40,126 nucleotides of DNA, taken from positions 1 to 40,126 of the forward strand of contig CAJXRM010000021.1 of the NCBI GenBank assembly GCA_913059205.1, given 5' to 3'. The translations under genes were made by a program, and so were the position numbers. Shown here in pieces: positions 1-9,369 of the stretch (positions are counted from its first letter, which is position 1; the number at the start of each line of letters is the position of its first letter). The notes beneath the pieces are model-generated. The model did no database searches and had not been told where the DNA came from. It worked only from the letters and a program-made list of their open reading frames with translations. The stretch is from an uncultured Flavobacteriales bacterium. Its GTDB lineage: Bacteria > Bacteroidota > Bacteroidia > Flavobacteriales_D > Crocinitomicaceae.

Positions 1-46
1 TACACAGAGTAGATCGTCGGCAGCGTCAGATGTGTATAAGAGACAG
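1..46 (+). other. Nextera read-1 adapter with i5 index (artefact)
   Basis: Bases 14-27 are TCGTCGGCAGCGTC and 28-46 are AGATGTGTATAAGAGACAG, which is the Nextera transposase adapter ending in the Tn5 mosaic end. Bases 6-13 (AGAGTAGA) match the i5 index known as S504, and 1-5 (TACAC) are the tail of the flow-cell primer. This is library construction sequence, not genome. Real sequence begins at 47. Read on the minus strand it extends rplO with the peptide VSYTHLTLPT, a known contaminant signature. Confidence 0.98.
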
Positions 47-452
47 CTTTAGCAGTTGATGAGAATTTGTGAGCTGTAACATTAATCTTTGTTTTTAACT
101 CTCCTCTTCCTAATATTTTAACTAACTCGTTTCTAGAACATAAACCATTATCTTGAAGTACTTCTGGTGTAATTTCTTTTACTCCTTTTCTTTCAATTAA
201 TGCTTGAATAATATCTAAATTAATTCCTTTGTACTCTACTCGGTTAATATTTTTGAAACCAAATTTAGGCACACGTCTTTGAAGTGGCATTTGTCCACCT
301 TCAAAACCAACTTTCTTAGAATATCCAGATCTTGATTTTGCTCCTTTATGTCCTCGAGTAGAAGTCCCTCCATGTCCAGAACCCTGACCACGAGCTATTC
401 TCTTTTTATTTTTCGTTGCTCCTGTTGCAGGAGTCAAATTATGTAAATTCAT
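47..452 (-). CDS. rplO: 50S ribosomal protein L15 (3' end missing)
   Basis: Large-subunit protein that binds 23S rRNA late in assembly. The translation starts MNLHNLTPATGATKNKKRIA and continues through the glycine-rich stretch RGQGSGHGGTSTRGHKGAKS that marks L15, then GGQMPLQRRVPKFGF. About 135 codons are present. The family is usually near 150 residues, so roughly the last 15 residues are lost where the adapter begins at base 46. The reading frame stays open into the adapter, so any predicted C-terminus beyond base 47 is false. It is the last gene visible in the ribosomal operon, 18 bases after rpmD; secY would normally follow outside the window. Confidence 0.97.
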
Positions 453-470
453 CTCTTAATGTTTTAAAGT

Positions 471-647
471 TTATTCAACCACTTTTACTAGGTGTTGAAC
501 TTTATTGACCATTCCTAGAATCTGAGGTGTTGCCTCTTTTTCTATTACTTGATTCAACTTTCTAAACCCCAATGCTTGAATCGTAGCTTTTTGTCTTGCT
601 GTACGATTAATAGCACTTCTAACTTGTTTAATTTTAATTGTCGCCAT
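471..647 (-). CDS. rpmD: 50S ribosomal protein L30
   Basis: Read directly from the sequence: an ATG at 647 opens a 58-codon frame ending in TAA at 471. The product starts MATIKIKQVRSAINR and carries QKATIQALGFRKLNQ, the typical L30 core (compare the family pattern of an I/V-K-x-T-x-S-x-I-G start and a LGLRK/LGFRK motif). The length of 58 residues is normal for bacterial L30. It lies 11 bases after rpsE and 18 before rplO, the standard spc-operon position. Confidence 0.95.
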   Translation of the reverse strand: MATIKIKQVRSAINRTARQKATIQALGFRKLNQVIEKEATPQILGMVNKVQHLVKVVE

Positions 648-658
648 CTTTGCTATTT

Positions 659-1177
659 TTAACCGTTAAACACTTTATCAAGTTCAATTCCTCTTTGTTT
701 TGCAATAGTAACAGCATCTCTCATTTGAGATAATGCATCCATAGTTGCTTTAACAACATTGTGAGGATTTGAAGAACCTTGAGATTTAGCCAATACATTG
801 TGAATCCCAACACTTTCCAATACAGCACGCATCGCACCACCGGCGATAACTCCTGTACCTTCAGATGCTGGTCTCAATAAAACTCTAGCTCCACTAAATT
901 TACCTTTTTGAATATGAGGAACTGTTCCGTGCAATAAAGGAACTCTAATTAAGTTCTTTTTCGCGTCATCAATTCCTTTTGAAATTGCTTCAGTTACCTC
1001 TTTCGCTTTTCCTAGACCATGTCCAACGATTCCGTTTTCATCACCTACAACAACGATTGCTGAAAAACTAAAAGTACGTCCACCTTTTGTAACTTTTGTT
1101 ACACGGTTTACTGCAACTAATTTATCCTTCAGTTCGGTATCAACCGATTTTACTCTGTTTAAAACTTGTGCTGCCAT
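659..1177 (-). CDS. rpsE: 30S ribosomal protein S5
   Basis: Small-subunit protein involved in decoding accuracy and mRNA unwinding at the entry channel. The 172 residues show the S5 N-terminal double-stranded-RNA-binding-like domain ([21 protein letters not shown], about residues 29-49) and the C-terminal S5 domain with [20 protein letters not shown] and [16 protein letters not shown]. Length is normal. It starts 2 bases after the rplR stop and ends 11 bases before the rpmD start. Confidence 0.98.
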   Translation of the reverse strand: MAAQVLNRVKSVDTELKDKLVAVNRVTKVTKGGRTFSFSAIVVVGDENGIVGHGLGKAKEVTEAISKGIDDAKKNLIRVPLLHGTVPHIQKGKFSGARVLLRPASEGTGVIAGGAMRAVLESVGIHNVLAKSQGSSNPHNVVKATMDALSQMRDAVTIAKQRGIELDKVFNG

Positions 1178-1179
1178 CC

Positions 1180-1527
1180 TTATAATTTTAGTCCGCCTTC
1201 TCTTGCTGAGTCAGCTAATGATTTAACTCTTCCGTGGTACAAATAACCGTTACGATCAAACACAACAGCTTCTATTCCAGCTTTTTTTGCTTTTTCCGCT
1301 ACTTCTTTTCCAACAAGTGCGGCTTGCTCTACTTTTGTTCCTTTTGCTTTACTCTTATACGATGTTGCAGAAACCAAAGTTGTTCCTGTTGAATCGTCAA
1401 TAATTTGAGCACACATCTGTTTATTACTTCTAAAAACAGATAAACGCGGCATCGCCGAAGTACCAGTGATTTTTTTTCTGATTCTTCGTTTGATTTTCGC
1501 TCTTCTATTTACTTTACTAAATGCCAT
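1180..1527 (-). CDS. rplR: 50S ribosomal protein L18
   Basis: Binds 5S rRNA and, with L5, anchors it in the large subunit. The 115-residue product has a basic N-terminus ([18 protein letters not shown]), then [19 protein letters not shown] and the ending [20 protein letters not shown], which together are diagnostic of L18. It lies 23 bases after rplF and 2 bases before rpsE, so it is cotranscribed. Confidence 0.98.
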   Translation of the reverse strand: MAFSKVNRRAKIKRRIRKKITGTSAMPRLSVFRSNKQMCAQIIDDSTGTTLVSATSYKSKAKGTKVEQAALVGKEVAEKAKKAGIEAVVFDRNGYLYHGRVKSLADSAREGGLKL

Positions 1528-1550
1528 AACTTCAATTAATGTATCAATTA

Positions 1551-2102
1551 CTACTTAGACGCTGTTTTACCAGCTTTTCTTCTGATTTCTTCTCCTAGGA
1601 ATCTAACACCTTTTCCTTTATAAGGTTCTGGTTTACGAAGGGAACGAATCTTGGCAGCTACTTGTCCTACTAGTTGTTTATCGTGAGATTCCAATGTTAC
1701 CACTGGAGCCTTACCTTTTTCAGATACTGCTGATACCTTAATTTCTGAAGGGATCTCAAAAACAAAAGGGTGAGAATATCCAAGAGAAAGCTCTAACATT
1801 TGACCGTTAGCATTCGCTCTGTATCCTACTCCAATTACTTCTAATTCCTTCTTGAACCCTTCCGAAACTCCAACGATCATATTTTGCAATAACGCACGGT
1901 ATAAACCATGTTTTGCTCTGTGATCTGGTGCATCTGATTCGCGGGTGAAAGTTACAGTTCCGTCTTCAATGCTCATTGAAATACAAGAATCCATTTCTTG
2001 TTTCAATTCACCTTTAGACCCCTTAACAGTAATAACATTACCGTCAACTTTCACATCTACTCCACTCGGGATTGTTACTGGGGATTTACCTATCCTTGAC
2101 AT
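1551..2102 (-). CDS. rplF: 50S ribosomal protein L6
   Basis: Large-subunit protein near the factor-binding site. The 183 residues begin [19 protein letters not shown] and end with [20 protein letters not shown], which is the conserved L6 signature. Two alpha-beta L6 repeats are expected from the family, and the length fits. It follows rpsH by 19 bases. Confidence 0.98.
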   Translation of the reverse strand: MSRIGKSPVTIPSGVDVKVDGNVITVKGSKGELKQEMDSCISMSIEDGTVTFTRESDAPDHRAKHGLYRALLQNMIVGVSEGFKKELEVIGVGYRANANGQMLELSLGYSHPFVFEIPSEIKVSAVSEKGKAPVVTLESHDKQLVGQVAAKIRSLRKPEPYKGKGVRFLGEEIRRKAGKTASK

Positions 2103-2121
2103 TTTTACTTTTTCTTAAAAA

Positions 2122-2520
2122 TTAATATACGGTGCAAAGAACTTCTCCGCCCACATTTTCTTTTGTTGCTTGTTTTCCTGTGATAACACCTTTAGATGTT
2201 GAAACAATCGCTACTCCAAGCCCATTCAATACACGTGGCATTTCAGATGCTCCGTTGTATTTTCTTAAACCTGGTCTTGAAGCTCTTTGCAATTTAGTAA
2301 TTGCTGGAGTCTTTGTAGAAGGATTGTACTTCAATGCAATCTTGATGGTACCTTGTTTGTTATCATCCTCAAATTTGAAATCAGTGATGTAACCTTGATC
2401 AAATAAAATTTGCGTAATCGCACGTTTTACATTTGAACTTGGAATCTCAACCATTTTCAATTTCGCAGCGCTAGCGTTACGAATTCGAGTTAAATAATCC
2501 GCTATTGGATCTGTATTCAT
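2122..2520 (-). CDS. rpsH: 30S ribosomal protein S8
   Basis: Primary binder of the central domain of 16S rRNA and, in E. coli, the autoregulator of the spc operon. The 132 residues begin MNTDPIADYLTRIRNASAAK and end in the conserved GVAIVSTSKGVITGKQA plus GGEVLCTVY. Unlike its neighbours it is preceded by a 144-base gap that carries a promoter element and competing stem structures, so its expression may be adjusted separately from the upstream genes. This regulatory reading is inference; the gene call is secure. Confidence 0.98.
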   Translation of the reverse strand: MNTDPIADYLTRIRNASAAKLKMVEIPSSNVKRAITQILFDQGYITDFKFEDDNKQGTIKIALKYNPSTKTPAITKLQRASRPGLRKYNGASEMPRVLNGLGVAIVSTSKGVITGKQATKENVGGEVLCTVY

Positions 2521-2664
2521 ACTATTTAATTTACGGAAGTGGTTTTCAATTATTCATTGAACCTTCAACCAGTTTATACTTTTTTGGAGCGCAAAGATAT
2601 AAAGACAAAAGATGAAAGACTAATTTGTCCTCATCTTTATATCTTTTTATCTTAAAAACTCTTA
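2521..2664 (-). promoter_or_regulatory. rpsN-rpsH leader with competing stems
   Basis: This is the only spacer longer than 45 bases inside the ribosomal operon. It holds a perfect 13-base inverted repeat, AAAGATATAAAGA (2593-2605) with TCTTTATATCTTT (2634-2646). Inside it is a second stem, AAAGATGA (2608-2615) with TCATCTTT (2631-2638). The two right arms overlap at 2634-2638, so both stems cannot form together. This arrangement resembles an attenuator or a protein-binding leader, though no uridine run typical of an intrinsic terminator follows on the minus strand. Confidence 0.5.
2592..2599 (-). promoter_or_regulatory. Internal -7 promoter element before rpsH
   Basis: On the minus strand this reads TATCTTTG, an exact match to the Bacteroidota -7 consensus TAnnTTTG. 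It lies 71 bases before the rpsH start. No convincing TTTG -33 element is seen at the usual 19-21 base spacing, so activity is uncertain. Part of it is also the left arm of the 13-base inverted repeat. Confidence 0.45.
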
Positions 2665-2979
2665 TTACCAGCTTGCTTTTTTAACACCTGGGATTTTACC
2701 ATCTAATGCCATTTCACGGAATGTAACACGTGAAATACCGAATTGACGCATATAACCTCTTGGACGACCCGTTAATCCACATCTGTTGTGAACACGGATT
2801 TTCGCTGAGTTTGCTGGCAATTTTTGGATTGCAATCATTGCATCCCATTTTGCTTGCTGCATTTCTTCAGAATTATCGCTAGACTTTAAAATCTTAGTTA
2901 AACCTGCACGCTTTTCAGCGTAACGAGCTGCTAATTTTTCTCTTTTACGCTCACGCGCTTTCATTGACTCTTTTGCCAT
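2665..2979 (-). CDS. rpsN: 30S ribosomal protein S14, zinc-free long form
   Basis: Small-subunit head protein. The 104 residues begin [20 protein letters not shown] and end with [20 protein letters not shown] and [11 protein letters not shown], the S14 core. The CxxC pairs of the zinc-binding short form are absent, so this is the C-minus class. As far as I recall many Bacteroidota S14 proteins are about 89 residues; this one has an extra segment around residues 30-55 ([20 protein letters not shown]) and resembles the roughly 101-residue E. coli layout. It lies 6 bases after rplE. Confidence 0.97.
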   Translation of the reverse strand: MAKESMKARERKREKLAARYAEKRAGLTKILKSSDNSEEMQQAKWDAMIAIQKLPANSAKIRVHNRCGLTGRPRGYMRQFGISRVTFREMALDGKIPGVKKASW

Positions 2980-2985
2980 CTCTAC

Positions 2986-3537
2986 TTATTTTTTTGTAAA
3001 TGGAAAACCAAAAGCATCTAGAAGAGCCATCCCTTCTTCGTCACTTTCTGCAGTTGTTACAAATGTAATGTCCATTCCCATCATACGACTTACTTTATCA
3101 ATATCAATTTCTGGGAAAATGATGTGTTCTTTAACTCCCATATTGAAGTTACCTCTTCCATCAAATCCTTTTGAATTAATACCTTTAAAATCTCTAGTTC
3201 GTGGTAAAGCTACAGATATTAAACGATCTAAGAAATCATACATCTTAGCACCTCTTAACGTAACTTTTGTTCCGATTGGCATTCCTTTTCTCAATTTGAA
3301 ATTAGAAATATCCTTTTTAGAGATTGTAGCTACAGCTTTTTGTCCCGCAATACGTGACATTTCCTCTACAGCATTATCAATAAGTTTTTTATCACCTACC
3401 GCGTCACCGACACCTTGGCTTAAAACTATTTTTTGAAGTTTCGGTACCTGCATAACTGACTTGTATCCGAACTTTTCAGTAAGCCCTGAAATAATTTCAG
3501 TGCTGTACTTTTCCTGAAGTCTTGGTGTATAACTCAT
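2986..3537 (-). CDS. rplE: 50S ribosomal protein L5
   Basis: Binds 5S rRNA and contacts the P-site tRNA and the small-subunit head. The 183-residue sequence has [17 protein letters not shown], the segment [20 protein letters not shown], and [20 protein letters not shown], all typical of L5. Its ATG shares one base with the rplX stop codon (TAATG arrangement at 3535-3539), which points to translational coupling. Confidence 0.98.
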   Translation of the reverse strand: MSYTPRLQEKYSTEIISGLTEKFGYKSVMQVPKLQKIVLSQGVGDAVGDKKLIDNAVEEMSRIAGQKAVATISKKDISNFKLRKGMPIGTKVTLRGAKMYDFLDRLISVALPRTRDFKGINSKGFDGRGNFNMGVKEHIIFPEIDIDKVSRMMGMDITFVTTAESDEEGMALLDAFGFPFTKK

Positions 3538-3854
3538 TATTTAATTTCCTCCCCTGACTTTTTTGAGTAACGTACTAATTTTCCATCCTTGTTCAATTTA
3601 CGTCCAACACGAGATGCTGTACCTTTATGAACAACCATAAGGTTTGAAATATGAATTGCTGCTTCTTTTTCAACAATTCCACCTTGAGGTTCTGCTGCGC
3701 TAGGTTTAGTATGACGTTTTGCCAAATTAACACCTTCAACTACAGCACGCATTTTTTTTCTGTCGATCGAAAGGATCTTACCTTCCTGACCGTTTGATTC
3801 TCCTGTCAAAATTTTGACAGTGTCACCAACTTTAACATGTAATTTCTGTTGCAT
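3537..3854 (-). CDS. rplX: 50S ribosomal protein L24
   Basis: Assembly-initiator protein of the large subunit. The 105 residues start [18 protein letters not shown] with the KOW motif (residues about 7-34, [20 protein letters not shown]) and continue with the conserved [12 protein letters not shown]. Length is normal. It overlaps rplE by one base and follows rplN by 13. Confidence 0.98.
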   Translation of the reverse strand: MQQKLHVKVGDTVKILTGESNGQEGKILSIDRKKMRAVVEGVNLAKRHTKPSAAEPQGGIVEKEAAIHISNLMVVHKGTASRVGRKLNKDGKLVRYSKKSGEEIK

Positions 3855-3867
3855 AACTTAAATTCAT

Positions 3868-4236
3868 TTAAAGCACCTCAGGAGCTAATGATACTACTTT
3901 CATGTAGTTTGCATCACGTAGCTCGCGGGCAACTGGTCCAAAGATACGAGTTCCTCTCATCTCACCTCCTGCATTCAATATAACGCAAGCGTTATCATCG
4001 AAGCGAATGTAAGATCCATCAGGACGACGTACTTCTTTCTTTGTTCTTACTATTACCGCAGTGGCAACTGATCCTTTTTTGACAGCTCCATTCGGCATTG
4101 CGCTCTTAACAGTAACGACAATTTTGTCTCCGACAGAAGCATAACGACGTTTAGTACCTCCTAATACACGGATAACTAAAACCTCCTTTGCTCCGGAGTT
4201 ATCTGCTACTTTAAGTCTTGATTCACTTTGTATCAT
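3868..4236 (-). CDS. rplN: 50S ribosomal protein L14
   Basis: Large-subunit protein forming inter-subunit bridges with L19. The 122 residues begin [20 protein letters not shown] and contain the L14 signature [20 protein letters not shown], then [20 protein letters not shown]. Length equals that of most bacterial L14 proteins. It lies 9 bases after rpsQ. Confidence 0.99.
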   Translation of the reverse strand: MIQSESRLKVADNSGAKEVLVIRVLGGTKRRYASVGDKIVVTVKSAMPNGAVKKGSVATAVIVRTKKEVRRPDGSYIRFDDNACVILNAGGEMRGTRIFGPVARELRDANYMKVVSLAPEVL

Positions 4237-4245
4237 TACTAAAAA

Positions 4246-4503
4246 TTATTTAGCTCGTTCAATAACTTCTACTAATCGCCAGTTTTTAGACTTCGATATT
4301 GGTCGTGTCTCCATGATTTTAACTGTATCACCTTCGTTACAGTCATTTTTTTCATCATGTGCTACGAACTTAGTAGTGTTCTTAACAAACTTACCATACT
4401 TAGGGTGTTTTACTTTTCTTTCAACTGAAACAACGATAGATTTATCCATCTTGTTACTAGTAACGATCCCTATACGTTCTTTTCTTAAATTTCGCTTTTC
4501 CAT
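4246..4503 (-). CDS. rpsQ: 30S ribosomal protein S17
   Basis: Primary 16S rRNA binder of the small subunit. The 85 residues begin [20 protein letters not shown] and include [20 protein letters not shown] and the conserved [20 protein letters not shown] (an OB-fold protein). It follows rpmC by 25 bases. Confidence 0.98.
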   Translation of the reverse strand: MEKRNLRKERIGIVTSNKMDKSIVVSVERKVKHPKYGKFVKNTTKFVAHDEKNDCNEGDTVKIMETRPISKSKNWRLVEVIERAK

Positions 4504-4528
4504 TTCAAACTAGTTTTGAATATACAAA

Positions 4529-4726
4529 CTACTTAGCTTGCGCTTCGCGTTTTGTTAACTCAGTTTTCAATCTTGCGATTGTTTTTCTTGTGTCGCGAAT
4601 TTGAATTGGATTTTCCATAGGAGCAACTGAATGCGCCAATTTCATCTTCATCATTTTTTCTGATAAATTTGAAAGGTTATCCTGTACATCCTTCAACGAC
4701 ATTTTTGTGATTTCTTCCTGCTTCAT
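4529..4726 (-). CDS. rpmC: 50S ribosomal protein L29
   Basis: Small helical-hairpin protein at the peptide exit tunnel, near the site used by trigger factor and SRP. The 65 residues include MSLKDVQDNLSNLSEKMMKM and the family's closing IRDTRKTIARLKTELTKREA. Length is normal for bacterial L29. It starts 8 bases after rplP. Confidence 0.97.
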   Translation of the reverse strand: MKQEEITKMSLKDVQDNLSNLSEKMMKMKLAHSVAPMENPIQIRDTRKTIARLKTELTKREAQAK

Positions 4727-4734
4727 ATTACTTT

Positions 4735-5163
4735 CTATTTAGCTGGTATTACATAGTCATTACGTGTAACAAATTTACACTTCACTGGCAACTTTTGCGC
4801 AGCCAAACGCATAGCTTCTTTTGCAGTCTCATACGGTACACCGTCTGCTTCAAACAAAATACGCCCTGGTCTAATAACAGCAACCCAGTGACTTGGAGCC
4901 CCTTTACCTTTACCCATACGTACTTCCGCTGGTTTTTGTGTAACTGGTTTGTCCGGGAAAATACGAATCCATACTTTTCCTTCACGCTTCATGTATCTAG
5001 TAACGGCGATACGAGAAGCTTCAATTTGACGTGAAGTGATCCATCCCGGCTCCAAAGTCTTTAATCCGAAAGATCCAAAAGAGACAGTGCTACCTCTATG
5101 AGCTAATCCTCTGTTTCTCCCTTTATGAGCTTTTCTAAATTTGGTTCTCTTTGGTTGTAACAT
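4735..5163 (-). CDS. rplP: 50S ribosomal protein L16
   Basis: Located near the A site of the large subunit. The 142 residues begin [20 protein letters not shown] and include the signature [20 protein letters not shown], then [20 protein letters not shown]. This is a full-length L16. It follows rpsC by 43 bases. Confidence 0.99.
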   Translation of the reverse strand: MLQPKRTKFRKAHKGRNRGLAHRGSTVSFGSFGLKTLEPGWITSRQIEASRIAVTRYMKREGKVWIRIFPDKPVTQKPAEVRMGKGKGAPSHWVAVIRPGRILFEADGVPYETAKEAMRLAAQKLPVKCKFVTRNDYVIPAK

Positions 5164-5206
5164 CTTTAATTAATTTAATGTTCTATCAATTGTATAAAAC
5201 AATCGT

Positions 5207-5932
5207 TTATTTTTTTCTTCTTTTTCCTCCTCCGGCTGGTTTTCTATTACCACCGCCTTGTTTTTGCTGACTTGAAGCCATCCCAACATTTGGAGAAAGA
5301 TCACGTTTACCATAAACCTCACCCTTACATATCCAAACTTTAATTCCAAGTTTACCATAAGTTGTTTGAGCTTCAGATAAAGCATAATCGATGTCAGCTC
5401 TGAACGTATGTAACGGAGTACGTCCATCCTTGTACATCTCTGAACGAGCCATCTCTGCACCATTTAAACGTCCAGAAATCTTAACTTTGATTCCTTCCGC
5501 TCCCATACGCATAGTACTCGCAATTGACATTTTGATTGCTCTTCTAAATGAGATACGAGCTTCCAATTGACGTGCGATTCCATCCGCAACCAAACGAGCA
5601 TCCAATTCTGGACGTTTAACCTCGAAAATGTTGATTTGGATGTCCTTTTTAGTCAATTTTTTAAGCTCCTCTTTTAGCTTATCAACCTCCTGTCCACCTT
5701 TTCCAATAATCACACCTGGTCTTGCTGTATTGATAGTAACGGTTACCAATTTCAACGTTCTCTCGATGATGATTTTTGAAAGACTTGCTCTAGATAAACG
5801 AGCATGAAGGTATTTACGAATTTTATCATCTTCGACGATTTTATCTCTGTAATTTTTCCCTCCATACCAATTAGAATCCCATCCCTGGATGAAACCTAAT
5901 CTATTTCCTATTGGATTTGTTTTTTGTCCCAT
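5207..5932 (-). CDS. rpsC: 30S ribosomal protein S3
   Basis: Small-subunit protein at the mRNA entry tunnel. The 241 residues begin [20 protein letters not shown]. They show a type-II KH domain with its GxxG loop at about residues 77-80 ([16 protein letters not shown]), and the C-terminal S3 domain with [20 protein letters not shown]. The last 25 residues form a low-complexity Gly/Lys/Arg tail ([18 protein letters not shown]), a lineage-variable extension. It follows rplV by 10 bases. Confidence 0.98.
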   Translation of the reverse strand: MGQKTNPIGNRLGFIQGWDSNWYGGKNYRDKIVEDDKIRKYLHARLSRASLSKIIIERTLKLVTVTINTARPGVIIGKGGQEVDKLKEELKKLTKKDIQINIFEVKRPELDARLVADGIARQLEARISFRRAIKMSIASTMRMGAEGIKVKISGRLNGAEMARSEMYKDGRTPLHTFRADIDYALSEAQTTYGKLGIKVWICKGEVYGKRDLSPNVGMASSQQKQGGGNRKPAGGGKRRKK

Positions 5933-5942
5933 TTATCTAAAA

Positions 5943-6344
5943 TTATTCTGCGTTCTTACCGTCTACAACGATAGTAACATGATTTGACCTTTTTCTAACT
6001 CTATGTGCACGTCCTTGTGGAGCTGGTTGAATTCTTTTCAACATAGCACCTCCACTTACTTCAATTGATTTAACAATTAAAGTTTCTTCCTCGATAGCTT
6101 TTCCTTCATTCTTTTGTTCCCAATTGGCAATTGCAGAACGAAGTAATTTCTCAAGGCTTTTTGACGCATCCTTAGAATTGTGTTGCAATATATTTAGAGC
6201 TTTATTTACTTCTACTCCCCTTACAAGATCTGCAACTAATCTCATCTTTCTTGGAGCAATTGGAGATTTATTCAATTTCGCGAAAGCGATTGATTTGTTC
6301 TCCTCTTTTCTTTTCTCAGCTCTAAGTCTTTTTCTAGCACCCAT
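5943..6344 (-). CDS. rplV: 50S ribosomal protein L22
   Basis: Lines part of the peptide exit tunnel. The 133 residues carry a charged N-terminal extension of about 20 residues ([20 protein letters not shown]) before the L22 core [20 protein letters not shown]. The core closes with [20 protein letters not shown]. The long beta-hairpin that reaches the tunnel lies around residues 95-120. It follows rpsS by 11 bases. Confidence 0.98.
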   Translation of the reverse strand: MGARKRLRAEKRKEENKSIAFAKLNKSPIAPRKMRLVADLVRGVEVNKALNILQHNSKDASKSLEKLLRSAIANWEQKNEGKAIEEETLIVKSIEVSGGAMLKRIQPAPQGRAHRVRKRSNHVTIVVDGKNAE

Positions 6345-6355
6345 AACTCAGCTTA

Positions 6356-6634
6356 TTATCTTTTCTTATCTTTTTTATTCCCAGCATGTCCACGGAAGTT
6401 ACGCGTTGGAGAAAATTCACCCAATTTGTGACCTACCATGTTTTCCGTACAGAAAACAGGAATAAATTTATTTCCATTATGAACAGCGAAAGTTAGTCCA
6501 ACAAAATCAGGAGAGATTGTACTAGCTCTTGACCATGTTTTGATAACCGACTTGCTCCCAGATGCTTGTGCATCATCCACTCGTTTCATTAATTTGTAAT
6601 GAATAAACGGCGGCTTTTTCAACGAACGACTCAT
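6356..6634 (-). CDS. rpsS: 30S ribosomal protein S19
   Basis: Small-subunit head protein that forms a complex with S13. The 92 residues begin [20 protein letters not shown] and carry the S19 signature [20 protein letters not shown] and the end [18 protein letters not shown]. Length is normal. It lies 7 bases after rplB. Confidence 0.99.
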   Translation of the reverse strand: MSRSLKKPPFIHYKLMKRVDDAQASGSKSVIKTWSRASTISPDFVGLTFAVHNGNKFIPVFCTENMVGHKLGEFSPTRNFRGHAGNKKDKKR

Positions 6635-6641
6635 ATCTTAA

Positions 6642-7466
6642 TTATTTTTTTCTTCTTTCGATGATAAACTTATCTGAATACTTCTGTTTCGAACGCGTTT
6701 TGTAGCCTTTAGCAGGAATACCATTTCGCGATCTTGGGTGACCTCCGGAATTCTTCCCTTCACCACCACCCATTGGGTGATCGACAGGATTCATTACCAC
6801 ACCACGAACACGTGGACGTCTACCCAGCCATCTTGTACGACCAGCCTTACCTGAAACCGTTAAGTTGTGCTCAGAATTTGACACAGACCCAATTGTTGCT
6901 ATACATGTTGTTAAAATCATTCTAGTTTCTCCAGAAGGCATTTTTACAATTGCATAACGACCATCTCGAGCGTTCAATTGTGCATAAGTACCTGCTCCAC
7001 GAGCAATGGCACCACCTTTACCAGGTTTTAATTCAATGTTATGAATTACAGTACCTAATGGAATGTCCGATAAGAACATTGCGTTTCCAACATTAGGTGC
7101 AGCCTCAGCTCCTGACATTACTGTATCTCCTACTTTCAATCCTTCCGGAGCAAGAATGTAACGTTTTTCACCATCTGCATAGAATAACAAAGCAATTCTA
7201 GCTGTACGATTCGGATCATATTCGATCGTTTTAACCGTAGCAGGAATTCCATGCTTTTCTCTTTTAAAATCAATAAGACGGTATTTTTGTTTATGACCAC
7301 CACCTATGTACCTCATGGTCATTCTACCGTCATTATTTCGACCACCAGTTTTATTCTTCCCGACAACCAAGCTCTTCTCTGGAGAAGAAGCTGTCACTTC
7401 TGAATAATCACTGTTGATTTTGTGTCTTTGCCCTGGAGTTGTAGGCTTGAATTTCTTAAGACCCAT
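6642..7466 (-). CDS. rplB: 50S ribosomal protein L2
   Basis: Large-subunit protein needed for subunit joining and peptidyl-transferase-centre formation. The 274-residue product has the N-terminal segment [20 protein letters not shown], the RNA-binding core with [20 protein letters not shown], and the signature [20 protein letters not shown], whose histidine is the invariant residue near the peptidyl-transferase centre. Length is normal. It is 11 bases after rplW. Confidence 0.99.
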   Translation of the reverse strand: MGLKKFKPTTPGQRHKINSDYSEVTASSPEKSLVVGKNKTGGRNNDGRMTMRYIGGGHKQKYRLIDFKREKHGIPATVKTIEYDPNRTARIALLFYADGEKRYILAPEGLKVGDTVMSGAEAAPNVGNAMFLSDIPLGTVIHNIELKPGKGGAIARGAGTYAQLNARDGRYAIVKMPSGETRMILTTCIATIGSVSNSEHNLTVSGKAGRTRWLGRRPRVRGVVMNPVDHPMGGGEGKNSGGHPRSRNGIPAKGYKTRSKQKYSDKFIIERRKK

Positions 7467-7477
7467 TGTTAACGTGC

Positions 7478-7780
7478 TTAAAAGTTATTAAATAAATCAA
7501 TCGTTTCTCCATCTGCAACAGTAACAACGGCTTTTTTCCATTTTTTACTTGGTTGCTCAACGACACCTCTATTTGTATATTTCGTAGAGGGTTTTCCACC
7601 GCCATAATTCATTGTGCGAACATCAGTAATCTGAACTCCGTACATTTTCTCGACAGCTTTTTTAATCTCAATCTTATTCGCAGTTCTGTCAACAGCAAAG
7701 GTAAAACGATTAAACGCTTCACTTAATCCCGTTGCTTTTTCTGTGATGATTGGTTTTTTGATAATTGTTCTCATCTTCAA
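7478..7780 (-). CDS. rplW: 50S ribosomal protein L23
   Basis: Exit-tunnel rim protein that docks trigger factor and SRP. The 100 residues begin [20 protein letters not shown] and include [20 protein letters not shown], the L23 signature. It abuts rplD with no spacer (rplD stop at 7781). Confidence 0.98.
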   Translation of the reverse strand: MKMRTIIKKPIITEKATGLSEAFNRFTFAVDRTANKIEIKKAVEKMYGVQITDVRTMNYGGGKPSTKYTNRGVVEQPSKKWKKAVVTVADGETIDLFNNF

Positions 7781-8407
7781 TTAGTTTAGAATCTTTTCGA
7801 TTACTTCAATTGAACTTGCAGCCATTACAACTTTTTTCGCATTCAATACATCAAATGTATTTACTGAATCAGCTGTAACAACTTTTACTTTCTTAAGGTT
7901 ACGAGAAGACAAATAAACATTGTCATTTTGTTCTCCTAAAATCATAAGAACTTTGTCATTTTGAAGTTTCAAGTTACTTAATAATGCTTCGAAATCCTTT
8001 GTTTTGATTGCATCAAATTTAAGGTCTTCGATCACCATGATGTCCTTTGCTTTCGCTTTGTAAGAAAACGCTGATTTACGTGCAAGACGCTTCAACTTCA
8101 CGTTTAATTTGAAGTGATAGTTTCTTGGACGAGGTCCAAAAATACGTCCACCACCTACACGTGTTCCTGACTTAATACTACCAGCACGAGCACCACCTGT
8201 ACCTTTTTGCTTCTTAATCTTCTTTGTAGAACCTTGAATTTCAGCTCTTTCTTTTGCTTTGTGCGTACCTTGACGACGATTCGCCAAATGCTGCTTAACA
8301 TCTAAATAGATAGCGTGGTCGTTTGGTTCAATACCAAAAACATCTTTTGACAAGCTAACTTCATTAGTAGTAGCGGTACCTTTTGCACTTATTACTTTTA
8401 CTTTCAT
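7781..8407 (-). CDS. rplD: 50S ribosomal protein L4
   Basis: Large-subunit and exit-tunnel protein; in E. coli it is also the S10-operon autoregulator. The 208 residues contain RQGTHKAKERAEIQGSTKKI and the tunnel loop KQKGTGGARAGSIKSGTRVG, then GGRIFGPRPRNYHFKLNVK. Its start codon shares one base with the rplC stop (TAATG at 8405-8409), implying coupled translation. Confidence 0.98.
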   Translation of the reverse strand: MKVKVISAKGTATTNEVSLSKDVFGIEPNDHAIYLDVKQHLANRRQGTHKAKERAEIQGSTKKIKKQKGTGGARAGSIKSGTRVGGGRIFGPRPRNYHFKLNVKLKRLARKSAFSYKAKAKDIMVIEDLKFDAIKTKDFEALLSNLKLQNDKVLMILGEQNDNVYLSSRNLKKVKVVTADSVNTFDVLNAKKVVMAASSIEVIEKILN

Positions 8408-9021
8408 TACTTCTCAATTGTTACTATTGAACCTTTGTGACCTGGTACTGAACCTTTCACAATTACTAAATTTTTGTCAGCCAAAACCTTCAAAATTAGT
8501 AGATTCTCCATTTTTACTCTTTCGTTACCCATCTGACCTGCCATGCGCATTCCTTTGAATACACGTGCTGGATAAGATGCAGCTCCAATAGATCCTGGTG
8601 CTCTAAGTCTGTTATGCTGACCGTGTGTTGCTTGACCAACTCCACCGAAACCATGACGCTTAACTACACCTTGGAAACCTTTTCCTTTAGAAGTTCCTAC
8701 TACATCAACAAACTCACCTTCTTCAAAGATTGAGATGTCAACTTGATCACCGAGATTTAAGTCATTGAATCCTTTAAACTCGACTAATTTCGACTTAACA
8801 TCGGTTTTAGCTTTTTTAAAGTGACCCTTCAATGAATTTGGTGTGTTCTTTTCTTTGCGAACTCCAAAACCCAATTGAACAGCCTCGTAACCATCTCTGT
8901 CTTGTGTCTTAACCTGAGTCACGACACAAGGACCAGCTTCTATCACCGTGCATGGCATTGCTTTACCCTCGGCACTGTAGATACTAGTCATTCCGATTTT
9001 TCTACCAATAATTCCTGGCAT
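8407..9021 (-). CDS. rplC: 50S ribosomal protein L3
   Basis: Early-assembly protein whose central extension reaches towards the peptidyl-transferase centre. The 204 residues begin [20 protein letters not shown]. The signature [20 protein letters not shown] is followed by [20 protein letters not shown], which includes the Gln modified in other bacteria. Length is normal. It follows rpsJ by 32 bases. Confidence 0.98.
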   Translation of the reverse strand: MPGIIGRKIGMTSIYSAEGKAMPCTVIEAGPCVVTQVKTQDRDGYEAVQLGFGVRKEKNTPNSLKGHFKKAKTDVKSKLVEFKGFNDLNLGDQVDISIFEEGEFVDVVGTSKGKGFQGVVKRHGFGGVGQATHGQHNRLRAPGSIGAASYPARVFKGMRMAGQMGNERVKMENLLILKVLADKNLVIVKGSVPGHKGSIVTIEK

Positions 9022-9053
9022 ACTTTAACTATTATTTGTTTATACTAATTTAC

Positions 9054-9359
9054 TTATACTTTGATCTCAACATCAACTCCACTTGGTAACTCCAAACGCA
9101 TTAATGCATCAACAGTCTTAGAAGAAGAGCTGTAAATATCCATCAATCTTTTGTAAGAACACAATTCAAATTGCTCACGCGCTTTTTTGTTTACGTGTGG
9201 AGATTTAAGAACTGTATAGATTCTTTTGTGAGTTGGTAATGGAATTGGTCCACTAACTACTGCTCCTGTTGATTTCACTGTCTTAACAATTTTCTCAGCT
9301 GATTTATCAACTAAATTGTGATCGTAAGACTTTAATTTTATTCTAATTTTTTGATTCAT
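9054..9359 (-). CDS. rpsJ: 30S ribosomal protein S10
   Basis: Small-subunit head protein, also known as the transcription antitermination factor NusE. The 101 residues begin [20 protein letters not shown] and include the conserved loop [20 protein letters not shown]. Length is normal. It follows fusA by 10 bases with no tuf gene between, so the str and S10 operons appear joined. Confidence 0.99.
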   Translation of the reverse strand: MNQKIRIKLKSYDHNLVDKSAEKIVKTVKSTGAVVSGPIPLPTHKRIYTVLKSPHVNKKAREQFELCSYKRLMDIYSSSSKTVDALMRLELPSGVDVEIKV

Positions 9360-9369
9360 CTCTAAAATA

